Assembly: GCA_947626395.1 (NCBI GenBank)
Contig: CANQRU010000020.1
Location: 1 to 56,470, forward strand
Direction: 5' to 3'
Origin: an uncultured Lachnospiraceae bacterium
GTDB taxonomy: Bacteria > Bacillota > Clostridia > Lachnospirales > Lachnospiraceae
Length of the DNA stretch: 56,470 bases
The notes below the pieces were generated by a model. The model ran no database searches. It saw nothing but the letters and a program-made list of their open reading frames with translations, and was not told where the DNA came from. Of this stretch, positions 8,135 through 17,809 are shown piece after piece. Position numbers and translations under genes: made by a program. How positions within the stretch are numbered: the first letter of the stretch is position 1; each line of letters opens with the position of its first letter.

Positions 8135-9997
8135 ATGTTCTACCCGGATGATGTGGTGGAGGAGGTCCGTTCCAGAAACGATATCGTGGATATTGTCTCC
8201 GGGTATGTGAAGCTCCAGAAGAAAGGCAGCAGCTATTTCGGGCTGTGTCCCTTCCATCATGAGAAGTCCCCGTCCTTTTCCGTTTCGCCGAACAAGCAGA
8301 TGTATTACTGCTTCGGCTGCGGGGCGGGAGGCAACGTGATCACATTTCTGATGGAATATGAGAATTATACGTTTCCGGAAGCGCTGAAAGTCCTGGCCGA
8401 CCGTGCGGGGATCGAGCTTCCGAAGCAGGAGATGTCGAAGGAAGCCAGGGCCCAGGCAGATCTTAAGATGACGCTTCTGGAGATCAATAAGCTGGCGGCG
8501 AATTATTTCCATTATCAGCTCAGGCAGCCTCACGGGAGGATCGGATATGAGTATCTGACGAAGCGTGCCTTAAGCGACGATACGATCCGTCATTTCGGTC
8601 TCGGTTATTCGAATAAGACCAGCGACGATCTGTACCGTTATCTGAAGGGAAAGGGCTACAACGATAATATTCTGAAGGAATCGGGACTTTTCACGATTTC
8701 GGAGCGGGGGACGTGGGACAAGTTCTGGAACCGCGTTATGTTCCCGATCATGGATACGAACAACCGGGTCATCGGCTTCGGCGGGCGCGTCATGGGGGAG
8801 GGCGAACCCAAGTACTTGAACTCCCCGGAGACGAAGCTTTTCGATAAGAGCCGGAATCTGTACGGCCTTAATTTCGCCAGGTCGTCGAGGGAGAAGTATT
8901 TCCTGATCTGCGAGGGCTATATGGATGTGATCGCCATGCACCAGGCGGGTTTCACCAACGCGGTGGCGTCCCTGGGGACGGCGTTTACCACGCAGCACGC
9001 TTCGCTGCTGAAGCGCTACACCAGCCAGGTCGTCCTGACCTATGACAGCGACGACGCGGGCGTGAAAGCGGCGTTACGGGCGATCCCGATCCTTAAGGAG
9101 GTGGGGATCTCCTGTAAGGTATTGAATATGAAGCCCTATAAGGATCCGGATGAATTCATCAAGAATCTGGGCGCCGACGCGTTCCGGAAGAGGATCGGGG
9201 AGGCGAAGAACAGTTTCCTGTTTGAGATCGATGTATTGAAACGGGGGTATGATCTGGAGGATCCGGAGCAGAAGACCGGCTTTTATACGGAAGTGGCGAA
9301 GAAGCTTCTGGAGTTTTCCGACGCCCTGGAGAGGGATAATTATATACAGGCGGTTTCCAGGGAACAGTTCATCAATTATCAGGATCTGAAGCAGCTGGTG
9401 AACCGGACGGCGGCAAGACTCGGACCGGCGTGGGCGGAATCCCGGAAGAGGGCCGGATACGGGGATTACGCGGATCCGGAGCGCCAGATCCCGCGGCCCG
9501 GCGGGATGGAAAGCGGCGGGACGCGGATCGGACCGGCAGAAGGAGGAGCGCGCCGGGCCGGGCCGGGGAAACGGGAGAAAGAGGACGGCGCGAAGCAGTC
9601 CCAGAGGCTCCTGCTCACATGGCTGATCGAGGATCCGCGGCTGTTTGACAAGATCCGCGGCATCATCACGCCGGATGATTTTAAGGAAGAACTGTACCAC
9701 AAGGTGGCGCAGATGGTATTTGACGGACATGAAGCCGGCAGTCTTTCGCCGGCCGGGATACTGAATCATTTCATCAATGACGAGGCACAGTACAAGGAGG
9801 TAGCGGCGCTTTTCAATGCCAGTCTAAAGGATTCTCTCGGAAGTGAAGAGCAGAAGAAAGCGTTTTCGGAGACGGTGATAAAGGTGCGCAGGAACAGCCT
9901 GGATGAAGCCAGCAGGACGGCCGCGGATATCGGCCAGCTGCAGGAGATCATTAAGGCGCAGAGCGCGCTTAAGACCCTGCATATTTCCCTTGATTAG
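8135..9997 (+). CDS. dnaG: DNA primase
   Basis: A 620-residue primase, which makes the RNA primers for lagging-strand synthesis. The CHC2 zinc finger is complete (Cys38, His41, Cys59, Cys62). The central catalytic core includes the TOPRIM segment CEGYMDVIAMHQAG and the VLTYDSDDAG acidic motif. A basic, Gly/Arg-rich linker of about 50 residues (roughly 435-490) separates the core from the C-terminal helicase-binding domain; this linker is more Gly-rich than I would expect. The ATG at 8135 follows AGGGGGTG; upstream in-frame codons overlap the previous gene. The order dgt-like, dnaG, rpoD is the Firmicutes form of the macromolecular synthesis operon. Confidence 0.96.
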   Translation: MFYPDDVVEEVRSRNDIVDIVSGYVKLQKKGSSYFGLCPFHHEKSPSFSVSPNKQMYYCFGCGAGGNVITFLMEYENYTFPEALKVLADRAGIELPKQEMSKEARAQADLKMTLLEINKLAANYFHYQLRQPHGRIGYEYLTKRALSDDTIRHFGLGYSNKTSDDLYRYLKGKGYNDNILKESGLFTISERGTWDKFWNRVMFPIMDTNNRVIGFGGRVMGEGEPKYLNSPETKLFDKSRNLYGLNFARSSREKYFLICEGYMDVIAMHQAGFTNAVASLGTAFTTQHASLLKRYTSQVVLTYDSDDAGVKAALRAIPILKEVGISCKVLNMKPYKDPDEFIKNLGADAFRKRIGEAKNSFLFEIDVLKRGYDLEDPEQKTGFYTEVAKKLLEFSDALERDNYIQAVSREQFINYQDLKQLVNRTAARLGPAWAESRKRAGYGDYADPERQIPRPGGMESGGTRIGPAEGGARRAGPGKREKEDGAKQSQRLLLTWLIEDPRLFDKIRGIITPDDFKEELYHKVAQMVFDGHEAGSLSPAGILNHFINDEAQYKEVAALFNASLKDSLGSEEQKKAFSETVIKVRRNSLDEASRTAADIGQLQEIIKAQSALKTLHISLD

Positions 9998-10035
9998 GGC
10001 TAAACTATATGCAGACTGCGGAAAGGTAGGACCAT

Positions 10036-11169
10036 ATGGACGAAAAGGTATTGGGATTTGAGGAGAAACTGCAGCAGCTTCTGGCTGAGGCCAGGAAGAA
10101 GCGGAATACCCTGGACAGTCAGGAGATTCAAAGTTTTTTTGCCGGCGACGACCTGGATTCTGATAAATGGGACGCGGTCTATGATTTCCTGGATTCGAAC
10201 CAGGTAGATGTGATCCATATGGGAGGGGAAGACGATCTTGATCTGGACATGGATCTGTTTCTGGACGAAGAGATGGATCTGGACAACGAGGAAGAGATCG
10301 ATCTGGAGAAGATCGACCTGTCCGTGCCGGAAGGGGTGGGGACCGAGGATCCTGTCCGCATGTATCTGAAGGATATCGGCAAGATCCCGCTGCTTACCAT
10401 GGATGAGGAGATCGAGGTAGCCAAGCGGATCGAGCTGGGAGACGAGGAGGCCAAGAAGCGTCTGGCGGAGGCGAATCTGCGCCTTGTGGTAAGCATCGCG
10501 AAACGCTATGTGGGACGCGGCATGCAGTTCCTGGATCTGATCCAGGAAGGGAATCTGGGCCTTATTAAGGCCGTGGAGAAGTTCGATTATACGAAGGGCT
10601 ATAAATTCAGCACTTATGCCACCTGGTGGATCCGGCAGGCCATTACCCGCGCCATCGCTGACCAGGCCAGAACGATCCGGATCCCGGTTCATATGGTGGA
10701 GACCATCAACCGGCTGATCCGTACGTCCAGACAGCTTCTGCAGGAGCTGGGAAGGGAGCCGCAGCCGGAAGAGATCGCGGAGAGGATGGAGATGCCGGTG
10801 GACCGCGTGCGGGAGATCATGAAGATCTCGCAGGAACCGGTATCCCTGGAGACGCCGATCGGCGAGGAGGAGGACAGCCATCTGGGCGATTTCCTTCCGG
10901 ATGACCATGTGGCGGTTCCCGTGGATGCGGCTACGTATACGCTGCTTCATGAGCAGCTTCTGGAGGTGCTGGATACCCTGACCGACAGGGAGCAGAAGGT
11001 ACTAAAGCTCCGCTTCGGTCTGGATGACGGCAGAGCCAGAACGCTGGAGGAGGTCGGCAAGGAGTTTAATGTGACCAGAGAGCGCATCCGCCAGATCGAG
11101 GCGAAGGCGCTTCGGAAGCTCCGGCATCCCAGCCGTAGCAAGAAGCTGAAGGATTATTTGGATGAGTAA
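10036..11169 (+). CDS. rpoD: Primary sigma factor, sigma-70 family RpoD/SigA
   Basis: A 377-residue housekeeping sigma factor. An acidic N-terminal region 1.1-like segment (about 35-95) with several D/E repeats is followed by [16 protein letters not shown] (region 1.2), the highly conserved [18 protein letters not shown] to [17 protein letters not shown] block (region 2), region 3, and region 4 with [20 protein letters not shown]. The length suits the short Gram-positive type that lacks the long non-conserved insert of proteobacterial RpoD. It starts 38 bases after dnaG behind GGAAAGGTAGG and ends 35 bases before trmK. Its preferred promoter, TTGACA/TATAAT with 17 bases between, is seen at several places in this window. 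Confidence 0.97.
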   Translation: MDEKVLGFEEKLQQLLAEARKKRNTLDSQEIQSFFAGDDLDSDKWDAVYDFLDSNQVDVIHMGGEDDLDLDMDLFLDEEMDLDNEEEIDLEKIDLSVPEGVGTEDPVRMYLKDIGKIPLLTMDEEIEVAKRIELGDEEAKKRLAEANLRLVVSIAKRYVGRGMQFLDLIQEGNLGLIKAVEKFDYTKGYKFSTYATWWIRQAITRAIADQARTIRIPVHMVETINRLIRTSRQLLQELGREPQPEEIAERMEMPVDRVREIMKISQEPVSLETPIGEEEDSHLGDFLPDDHVAVPVDAATYTLLHEQLLEVLDTLTDREQKVLKLRFGLDDGRARTLEEVGKEFNVTRERIRQIEAKALRKLRHPSRSKKLKDYLDE

Positions 11170-11204
11170 ATGGTCTGAGTACCGGCAGGAAGGACAGAGG
11201 ACGG

Positions 11205-11907
11205 ATGGATATTAAACTGTCGGACAGGCTGGAGATGGTGGTCTCCTTTGTACTTCCCGGAAGCCGTGTGGCCGATATAGGAACGGATCACGGATATGTG
11301 CCGGCCGCGCTCGTGAAGCGGGGGATCGCCGCGCACGCGCTGGCCATGGATGTAAGGGAAGGACCCCTGGCCCGCGCTAAGGAGCATATTGTCCGGTATG
11401 GTCTGGACGGTCTGATCGAAACGCGGCTCAGCGACGGCGTCAGTTGCCTAAAGCCGGGGGGAAGCGGACACAGTGATCGCTTCCGGCATGGGAGGCGAAC
11501 TGATCATACATATTCTTCGGGAGGGACGCCCGCTTTGGGATACGGTCAGGCACTGGATCCTGTCGCCGCAGTCGGAACCGGAGAAGGTTCGGGTGTATCT
11601 GCAGGAGAACGGTTTCCTGATCGCGAAGGAGCGGATGCTCTGCGAGGACGGGAAGTTTTATGTGGTCATGGATGTGGTGCGCGGGGTGATGGAGCCGCTT
11701 GATATGGCCCAGGCCGTCTACGGACCGTGCCTGATCCGGGAGAAGGACCCGGTGCTTTCTGATTTTCTGAAACGGGAAGAAGGCGTACTGTCGCGGATCC
11801 TGGACGGACTGGAGGGTCAGACCGGGGAGAAAGCGGCGGCGCGGAGAGAGCAGCTGGAGGAGCGTCTTGCGTGTACCCGCCGCGCCATGGACGCGTACCG
11901 CGCATGA
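11205..11907 (+). pseudogene. trmK: tRNA (adenine-22-N1)-methyltransferase, frameshifted
   Basis: The product is split over two frames. Frame one gives MDIKLSDRLEMVVSF, VADIGTDHGYVP (SAM-binding motif I) and ends in sense at LSDGVSCLKPG. The next frame picks up at once with EADTVIASGMGGELIIHIL, the conserved TrmK continuation, and runs to 11907. The switch falls in a run of six Gs (11456-11461); with five Gs the gene would be one frame of about 233 residues. TrmK methylates A22 of tRNA. The neighbour order rpoD, trmK, nif3-like matches Bacillus sigA, yqfN, yqfO. A sequencing error, a real indel or a slippery site are all possible; an indel or error is most likely since no stimulatory structure is obvious. 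Confidence 0.85.
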
Positions 11908-11971
11908 GCGCAGTGTGTGTACGGCGTCTGCGCGGAGGAGAAGACACCGGCTGAGAAGGAGGCTGATTTTA

Positions 11972-12769
11972 TTGAAATGCGGTGAATGGATCGGGAAGCT
12001 GAATGAACTGGCGCCGGAGAGCTATGCCTGCAGCTGGGATAATCCCGGCCTTATGACAGGCCGGTCGGATAAGGAGATCCGAAGGGTTCTGGTGGCGCTT
12101 GATGCGACGGATGAAGTGGTGGATCTGGCGGTCAGGGAGAAGGCGGATCTTCTGCTGACCCATCATCCGCTGATCTTTGCGCCGCTTAAGCATGTGAACG
12201 ACGGTGATTTTATCGGCAGACGGCTCATGAAACTGATCCGGAATGATATCTGCTGTTATGCGATGCATACGAATTTTGACGCTGCGCCGGGCTGCATGGC
12301 GGATCTGGCGGCCGCAAGGCTCCATCTTCTGGAGGGGCAGCCTCTGGAGCTTATGGGGGAAGCAGACGGCGTGCCTTACGGGATCGGTAAGGCGGGGATC
12401 CTTCTGGAAGCCGTATCCCTGAAGGAACTGGCGGAGCAGGTAAAAGCGGCGTTCGGACTGCCGTATGTGACCGTATACGGCGCGGAATCCGCCTCGGAGA
12501 TGATCCGGCGGGCGGCCGTCTGTCCCGGCTCCGGCAGGGGCATGGCTCCGGAAGCGAAGGAAGCGGGCGCCCAGGTACTGATCACCGGAGATATCGGCCA
12601 CCATGACGGCATCGACGCGGTGGCCGGCGGCGTGGCGGTGATCGATGGGGGACATTACGGCCTGGAACATATATTCATTGATTTTATGGCGGACTACTGC
12701 AGGGAGAAGATAGACGGCAGGGCGGCCGTACTGACGGCTCCGGTGTCGTTTCCGGCGGTGGTCTGGTAG
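11972..12769 (+). CDS. Nif3-like dinuclear metal centre protein (DUF34)
   Basis: About 265 residues of the NIF3/YqfO family. Visible landmarks are LLLTHHPLIF near residue 60 (metal-binding His pair), MHTNFDAAPGCMADLAA, and the C-terminal VIDGGHYGLEHIF with the conserved His and Glu. The protein lacks the extra PII-like domain inserted in Bacillus YqfO, so it is the compact form. A TTG start at 11972 is chosen because GAAGGAGG stands 9 bases before it and no ATG fits. The family is linked to GTP cyclohydrolase-like or metal-dependent hydrolase roles but has no firmly established reaction. It sits directly after trmK, as in Bacillus. Confidence 0.85.
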   Translation: MKCGEWIGKLNELAPESYACSWDNPGLMTGRSDKEIRRVLVALDATDEVVDLAVREKADLLLTHHPLIFAPLKHVNDGDFIGRRLMKLIRNDICCYAMHTNFDAAPGCMADLAAARLHLLEGQPLELMGEADGVPYGIGKAGILLEAVSLKELAEQVKAAFGLPYVTVYGAESASEMIRRAAVCPGSGRGMAPEAKEAGAQVLITGDIGHHDGIDAVAGGVAVIDGGHYGLEHIFIDFMADYCREKIDGRAAVLTAPVSFPAVVW

Positions 12770-12788
12770 AAAGGGAAGGTTTTGACAG

Positions 12789-14444
12789 GTGGTAAAGGTA
12801 TTTATAGAAGGGGAAGAACGGGAATACGAGACAGGAACAAGACTGTTTGAGATCACAGAGGAGTTTCAGCCGAAGTATCCCTATGACATTATTCTGGCGT
12901 CTGTGGACGGGAAACTGGCGGAACTGCATAAGAAGATCAAAAACGGGAGCCATGTGAAGTTTATCACGACAGCCGAGAAGCCGGGGATGCAGACATACCA
13001 GAGAAGCGCGACGCTGATCATGCTGAGGGCGTTCTATGAAGTAGTGGGGGCTGACAGGATCAGAAAGGTATCCGTGGATTTCTCTGTGGGAAAGGGCTTT
13101 TTCGTGGATGCCCGCGGTGACTTTACGATCAGTGAGGAGCTTCTGGCGCGGGTCAGGGATAAGATGCGGGAGTATGTGGAGCAGAAGCTGCCGATCATCA
13201 AGCGGAGCGTGGGAACCCAGGACGCCGTGGAACTTTTTGAGAAATACAGGATGTATGATAAGGCCCGGCTGTTTTCCTACCGGCGGGTATCGCGGGTGAA
13301 TCTGTACAGTCTGGACGGATTTGAGGATTATTTCTACGGGTATATGGCCCAGAATACAGGATACATACGGTACTTCGATCTTCTGCCTTATGAATACGGC
13401 TTCGTGCTGATGCTGCCGGCGATCTCGGATCCCACGACGGTGCCGGAGTTTGTGCCCAGCAGGAAACTGTTCGATGTCTTAAGGGAATCCTCGGAATGGG
13501 GCGAGAAGATGGAGATCGCCGATGTGGGCGCCCTGAATGAGAAGATCTGCATGGGCGGCGGGGACGATCTGATCCTGATCCAGGAGGCGCTTCAGGAGAA
13601 GCGGATCGGCCAGATCGCGGAGATGATCGCCGGACAGCCCGATAAGAAATTTGTGATGATCGCGGGACCGTCCTCCTCGGGTAAGACGACATTTTCCCAC
13701 AGGCTTTCGATCCAGCTGCGCGCGCTGGGCCTGAAGCCGCATCCGATCGCCGTGGACAATTATTTTGTGAACCGTGTGAACACGCCGAGGGACGAGAATG
13801 GCAACTATAATTTCGAGTGCCTGGAGAGTCTGGATGTCGCGCAGTTTAATAAAGATATGCTGCGGCTTCTGGCCGGCGAGACCGTGGAGATGCCCAGATA
13901 TAATTTCGTTACCGGCGAGAGGGAGTATAAAGGAGATTTCCTGACCCTGGGAGCGGACGATATCCTGGTCATCGAAGGGATCCATTGCCTGAACGACCGT
14001 CTTTCCTACAGCCTGCCCAGGGAGAGCAAGTTCAAGATCTATATCAGCGCCCTGACGCAGCTGAATATTGACGAGCATAACCGGATCCCCACGACGGACG
14101 GCAGACTGCTGCGGCGCATGGTGCGGGACGCCAGGACCAGAGGGATCACGGCGCGGGAAACGATCAAACGCTGGCCGTCGGTACGGCGGGGCGAGGAGGA
14201 GAACATCTTCCCATATCAGGAAGAAGCGGACGTGATGTTCAATTCGGCCCTGGTATATGAACTGGCGGTACTGAAGCAGTATGCGGAGCCGCTGCTGTTC
14301 CAGATTCCGAAGGACTGCGAGGAATACGCGGAAGCCAAACGGCTGCTTAAGTTCCTGGATTATTTTCTGGGAGTGGACAGCGAGAGGATCCCGCACAATT
14401 CCATTACGAGGGAATTTATCGGGGGAAGTTATTTCCCTGTCTGA
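12789..14444 (+). CDS. Uridine kinase-family nucleoside kinase with N-terminal TGS-like domain
   Basis: A 551-residue protein. The first 60 residues resemble a TGS/ubiquitin-like fold (VKVFIEGEEREYETGT), followed by a threonyl-tRNA-synthetase-type editing-like region (about 60-270). The C-terminal half is a P-loop kinase of the phosphoribulokinase/uridine kinase family: AGPSSSGKTTFSHRL at about 291-305 and the ILVIEGIHCLN Walker B-like segment. The architecture is known from Firmicutes and Thermotoga and is usually named nucleoside kinase; the physiological substrate is not settled. The start is GTG at 12789, 19 bases after the Nif3-like gene, with AAGGGAAGG upstream. Confidence 0.82.
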   Translation: MVKVFIEGEEREYETGTRLFEITEEFQPKYPYDIILASVDGKLAELHKKIKNGSHVKFITTAEKPGMQTYQRSATLIMLRAFYEVVGADRIRKVSVDFSVGKGFFVDARGDFTISEELLARVRDKMREYVEQKLPIIKRSVGTQDAVELFEKYRMYDKARLFSYRRVSRVNLYSLDGFEDYFYGYMAQNTGYIRYFDLLPYEYGFVLMLPAISDPTTVPEFVPSRKLFDVLRESSEWGEKMEIADVGALNEKICMGGGDDLILIQEALQEKRIGQIAEMIAGQPDKKFVMIAGPSSSGKTTFSHRLSIQLRALGLKPHPIAVDNYFVNRVNTPRDENGNYNFECLESLDVAQFNKDMLRLLAGETVEMPRYNFVTGEREYKGDFLTLGADDILVIEGIHCLNDRLSYSLPRESKFKIYISALTQLNIDEHNRIPTTDGRLLRRMVRDARTRGITARETIKRWPSVRRGEEENIFPYQEEADVMFNSALVYELAVLKQYAEPLLFQIPKDCEEYAEAKRLLKFLDYFLGVDSERIPHNSITREFIGGSYFPV

Positions 14445-14515
14445 GGAAGATCGCGAGCTTCCGTTCGGGGGAAGAAAAAGGTGGATGTTTTGAAGATTAT
14501 ATGATAAGATAGCAG

Positions 14516-14864
14516 ATGAGCAAGACAGGTGATCGCTGCCGCGGAACCGAAAGGCCGCGGGGGAGGAAAGTCCGGGCTTCACAGGGCAGGATACCAGATA
14601 ACGTCTGGCGGAGGCGACTCCAGAGACAGTGCAACAGAAATATACCGCCGGTTTCGGCCGGTAAGGGTGGAAGGGCAGTGTAAGAGACTACCGCCCGGGT
14701 GGTAACATCCGGGGCACATGTAAACCTTATCCGAAGCAAGACCGAACAGAAAGCATAAGGCGGCCCGTCTGCTTTCGGGTAGGTCGCTCGAGCCTGGCGG
14801 CGACGTCAGGTCTAGATAGATGATCACCCACGACATAACCCGGCTTATCGTCTTGCTCATTTTC
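14516..14864 (+). ncRNA. rnpB: RNase P RNA
   Basis: The catalytic RNA of RNase P, which trims the 5' leader of tRNA precursors. The conserved core is clear: GAGGAAAGTCCGGGC near 14560-14575, AGAGACAGTGCAACAGAAA near 14620, the AGACTACCGC and GGTAAC segments, and GATAGATGATCACC near 14813 with ACATAACCCGGCTTA after it. The ends are set by the 11-bp P1 helix, ATGAGCAAGAC (14516-14526) with GTCTTGCTCAT (14850-14860). A short T run follows P1 and probably ends transcription. A weak promoter, TGGATG (14482-14487) and TAAGAT (14505-14510), fits the expected start. Confidence 0.96.
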
Positions 14865-14917
14865 TATAGAACAATCATACTATCGGCCCGATGGCCGCTG
14901 TGAAAGGGGGATCTGCC

Positions 14918-16144
14918 ATGAAAATAAAACATGTGGCAGCGCTGTTTCTGGGATGCGTCCTGTGTATGACCGCCGCGATGCCGGTTATGGCTGCGACGCA
15001 GGTAGACGCGGTATACCTGAGTCTGATTATGGAGGATGAACTCTATGAACTGTCTCCGGGAGATTCGATCGTGTATACGACGCCCGCAGAGGCCGGCGGG
15101 GAGTATTATATTAACGAGACGAGCATTACGCAGAATACGGCGAACGGGATCATAACCTATACGCTGGATGTCCGCGCCGACAGCGGATGGTATTTTAATA
15201 ACAATACCATGGTTTCCGTCTACGGCGCCTATGATATCTCGGTATCCCTGCGTACGTCCACGCGCATGAGAGTGACTGCGAAGGCGTATCCGTTCCGGGT
15301 CCTGGACGAGGTGAGCGGCATCGTCATCGATTCCACGGATAAGAAGGCGTACTGGACTCCGGTAGAGGGGGCCAAAAGTTATTCGGTCATCATTTATTAT
15401 GCAGACAGGAACGGTAATCTGCACCATGTACGGAAGTCTTCCAGCAGCGCGTCGGTTGATCTGAAAAACTATCTGGACAATTATGATTATGTGGATGTGG
15501 CGGTTCGCCCGACGAAGGGGTCTGCCACGAAGGACCGCTATACGGCGGAACCGAATTACATCAATTCCAGCGGCGGCGTGGATGAGGAGAACTACGTGGA
15601 TATCTATAAATTCCGTCTTCCCACTTCCGTCCACGGGAGTCTTCCCGACGGCTCGGCGGGGTCCAATCCGTTCGATCCCAATGATTCCGGTTCGGGCAGC
15701 GGTTCCGGGACGGTCTATCCGGGAGGCGGAAACGGCCCGGTAAGCGGTTCCGGAGGGAGTGCAGTGCCGGGAAACGGGCCGGTGACTTCCACCACGCCCG
15801 GAGTCGTTCAGAGCTATAACGGATGGCAGGGCAGCGGCAATTACTGGTATTATGTGGTTAACGGCGTGCGCGCTGTGGGCTGGCTCTCGATTACGCCGGA
15901 GGAATGGTATTTCTTCGACAACAGCGGCCTTATGTGCGCGGGATGGCTGAATGACGGCCCGCAGACGTATCTGCTGAATCCGAACCATGACGGCACCTAT
16001 GGCAAGATGCTGACCGGATATCAGGTGTACAACGGCTTCCTGTATTATTTTAATCAGACGCATGACGGAACCTTCGGAGCCATGTACAGGAACTGCTACA
16101 CGCCGGATGGACGATGGGCCGATGGAACCGGCGTCGTACACTGA
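14918..16144 (+). CDS. Secreted protein with C-terminal cell-wall-binding repeats
   Basis: A 408-residue exported protein. The N-terminus MKIKHVAALFLGCVLCMTAA with a following MPVMAATQ is a standard signal peptide with cleavage near residue 27. The middle (about 30-240) is a beta-rich region without a recognised family. A Gly/Ser/Pro-rich linker (about 250-300) leads to aromatic repeats of the choline-binding/cell-wall-binding type: YWYYVVNGVRAVGWL, EWYFFDNSGLMCAGWL and FLYYFNQTHDGTFGAM. It is therefore probably held on the cell surface by the repeats. The ATG at 14918 follows AAAGGGGG. No neighbour hints at the role; it stands between rnpB and a bidirectional terminator. Confidence 0.75.
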   Translation: MKIKHVAALFLGCVLCMTAAMPVMAATQVDAVYLSLIMEDELYELSPGDSIVYTTPAEAGGEYYINETSITQNTANGIITYTLDVRADSGWYFNNNTMVSVYGAYDISVSLRTSTRMRVTAKAYPFRVLDEVSGIVIDSTDKKAYWTPVEGAKSYSVIIYYADRNGNLHHVRKSSSSASVDLKNYLDNYDYVDVAVRPTKGSATKDRYTAEPNYINSSGGVDEENYVDIYKFRLPTSVHGSLPDGSAGSNPFDPNDSGSGSGSGTVYPGGGNGPVSGSGGSAVPGNGPVTSTTPGVVQSYNGWQGSGNYWYYVVNGVRAVGWLSITPEEWYFFDNSGLMCAGWLNDGPQTYLLNPNHDGTYGKMLTGYQVYNGFLYYFNQTHDGTFGAMYRNCYTPDGRWADGTGVVH

Positions 16145-16200
16145 CGCAGGGATCCCGGCCGGGAAGGTCTGCCGGGAACAGAACCGCAGAAGAAGATGAT

Positions 16201-16246
16201 AACACCCCGGAAGCTCAGGATGGAGATGAGATTCCGGGGTGTTTCA
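16201..16246. terminator. Bidirectional terminator hairpin
   Basis: AACACCCCGGAA (16201-16212) and TTCCGGGGTGTT (16232-16243) form a perfect 12-bp stem between two converging genes, the secreted protein (plus) and pyrI (minus). T runs on both sides are short. Confidence 0.7.
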
Positions 16247-16263
16247 GACTGACGTCTCGAAGC

Positions 16264-16689
16264 CTATTTCCCGTATTTTTCGTCGCAGTACAGACAGCGG
16301 TAGGTCTCCGTCTTCTCATCGGACAGATAGAAGATATCCGGAAGCTCCTGCTCAATGGAAGTGATACAGCGGGGATTTTTGCAGTGGATCACATTGGTGA
16401 TCTTCTGAGGCAGGCTCAGCCGCTTTTTCTCAACGATCTTATCGTCCCGGATGACGTTGACCGTGATATTGTGGTCGATGTAGCCCAGAATATCCAGATT
16501 CAGGTTGTCCATGGGGCCTTCGATCTTAATGATATCCTTGCGGCCCATCTTGTTGCTGCGGGCGTTCTTGATGATGGCCACCTGGCATTCCAGCTGATCC
16601 AGTCCCAGATGGTAGTAGATCTCAAGGCTTTTGCCGGCCTGGATATGGTCCAGGACGATGCCTTCATTTAATCCGCTGATATTCAGCAT
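16264..16689 (-). CDS. pyrI: Aspartate carbamoyltransferase regulatory subunit
   Basis: A 141-residue regulatory chain of ATCase. The N-terminal allosteric domain (about 1-90) binds nucleotides, and the C-terminal zinc domain has Cys103, Cys108, Cys132 and Cys135, the four ligands that hold it to the catalytic chain. It transmits CTP inhibition and ATP activation to PyrB in pyrimidine synthesis. Its start overlaps the pyrB stop by a few bases, so the two are translationally coupled. Class B ATCase with PyrI is known in enterics, archaea and several Clostridia; Bacillus lacks it. Confidence 0.95.
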   Translation of the reverse strand: MLNISGLNEGIVLDHIQAGKSLEIYYHLGLDQLECQVAIIKNARSNKMGRKDIIKIEGPMDNLNLDILGYIDHNITVNVIRDDKIVEKKRLSLPQKITNVIHCKNPRCITSIEQELPDIFYLSDEKTETYRCLYCDEKYGK

Positions 16690-17606
16690 GGCTTTTCCAC
16701 CTCCAGTAAAGTCATAATCAGTGCCATCCGCACATACACTCCGTATTGGACCTGTTTAAAATAGGCGGCCCGGGGATCCTTGTCCACTTCCACGGAGATC
16801 TCGTTGACGCGGGGCAGGGGATGAAGGACGAACATATCCTTTTTGGCCAGTTTCATCTTGGCCCGGTCAAGGATATAGGAATCTTTCAGACGGATATAAT
16901 CCTCTTCATTGAAGAAACGCTCTCTCTGTACCCGGGTCATATAGAGGATATCCAGTTCCGGCATGGCCTCGTCCAGGTTCCAGACCTCTTTGTATTCGAT
17001 CCCGTTGGCGTCCAGCACATCCTTCCGGATATAGCCGGGAACGCGAAGCTCCGGCGGAGAGATCAGGATGAATCGGATGCCGGGGTAGCGGACGAGGGCG
17101 TTGATCAGGGAATGGACGGTGCGGCCGAACTTTAAGTCGCCGCAGAGGCCTACGGTCATGTGATCCAGCCTTCCTTTCAGGGAGCGGATGGTCATCAGGT
17201 CGGTAAGCGTCTGGGTCGGATGCTGGTGGCCGCCGTCTCCGGCATTGATGACCGGGATCGAGGAGTTATTGGCCGCGACCAGCGGCGCGCCCTCCTTGGG
17301 ATGGCGTATTGCGCAGATATCGGCGTAGCAGGAGATGATGCGGATCGTATCCGCCACGCTCTCGCCTTTGGCCGCGGAGCTTGAATCGGCAGAAGAAAAG
17401 CCAAGGACACTTCCGCCCAGGGATAACATGGCGGATTCAAAACTCAGGCGAGTTCTAGTGCTTGGCTCATAAAATAATGTGGCTATTTTTTTGCCCTCAC
17501 AGACGTGAGCGTATTTGGGAAGGTTATGCTCGATATCGACGGCGAGGTCGAGCAGCCGGTCGATCTCCTCGACGGAGAAATCCAGCGGGTTAAGAAGGTG
17601 TCTCAT
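16683..17606 (-). CDS. pyrB: Aspartate carbamoyltransferase catalytic subunit
   Basis: A 307-residue catalytic chain that joins carbamoyl phosphate and aspartate, the first committed step of pyrimidine synthesis. The carbamoyl phosphate site STRTRLSFE begins at Ser49, and HPTQTLTDL and [10 protein letters not shown] are present. Length is normal. GGAGAG precedes the ATG. A sigma-A type promoter lies 40 bases upstream (see 17645-17673), and I see no attenuator or PyrR-type structure in the short leader. The other pyr genes are not in the window. Confidence 0.96.
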   Translation of the reverse strand: MRHLLNPLDFSVEEIDRLLDLAVDIEHNLPKYAHVCEGKKIATLFYEPSTRTRLSFESAMLSLGGSVLGFSSADSSSAAKGESVADTIRIISCYADICAIRHPKEGAPLVAANNSSIPVINAGDGGHQHPTQTLTDLMTIRSLKGRLDHMTVGLCGDLKFGRTVHSLINALVRYPGIRFILISPPELRVPGYIRKDVLDANGIEYKEVWNLDEAMPELDILYMTRVQRERFFNEEDYIRLKDSYILDRAKMKLAKKDMFVLHPLPRVNEISVEVDKDPRAAYFKQVQYGVYVRMALIMTLLEVEKPC

Positions 17607-17644
17607 ACGTCTCTCCTTTGGCTCAGATATAATTACCGCTCCCT

Positions 17645-17673
17645 ATTATAGCGGATTTCCCGACAGATTTCCA
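17645..17673 (-). promoter_or_regulatory. Promoter of pyrBI
   Basis: Read on the minus strand, TGGAAA (17668-17673) and a perfect TATAAT (17645-17650) are 17 bases apart. The leader to the pyrB ATG is only about 35 bases. Confidence 0.65.
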
Positions 17674-17809
17674 CACCTTTTTTGGAAAAGATGGAGAAAA
17701 AGCAGTCTTTAAGGAAATCGTAATAAACATTAAGAATATAATTATAGGAAAAAGACGGGAAGCAATGTAAACTGTTATATTAGAATATTATCGGGTTCGG
17801 AGGCGCATT

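Noticed and set aside
11205-11907. Programmed ribosomal frameshift in trmK
   Set aside because: The G run could be slippery, but the needed shift is +1 and I see no stop codon at the site, stimulatory hairpin or family precedent; an indel or read error is simpler.
17607-17680. PyrR-type attenuator or other riboswitch before pyrB
   Set aside because: The leader from the -10 to the start is only about 35 bases and contains no anti-terminator or terminator pair.
17700-17809. Sigma-A promoter for the ABC operon
   Set aside because: The region is AT-rich with several -10-like hexamers, but none has a matching -35 at a proper distance.
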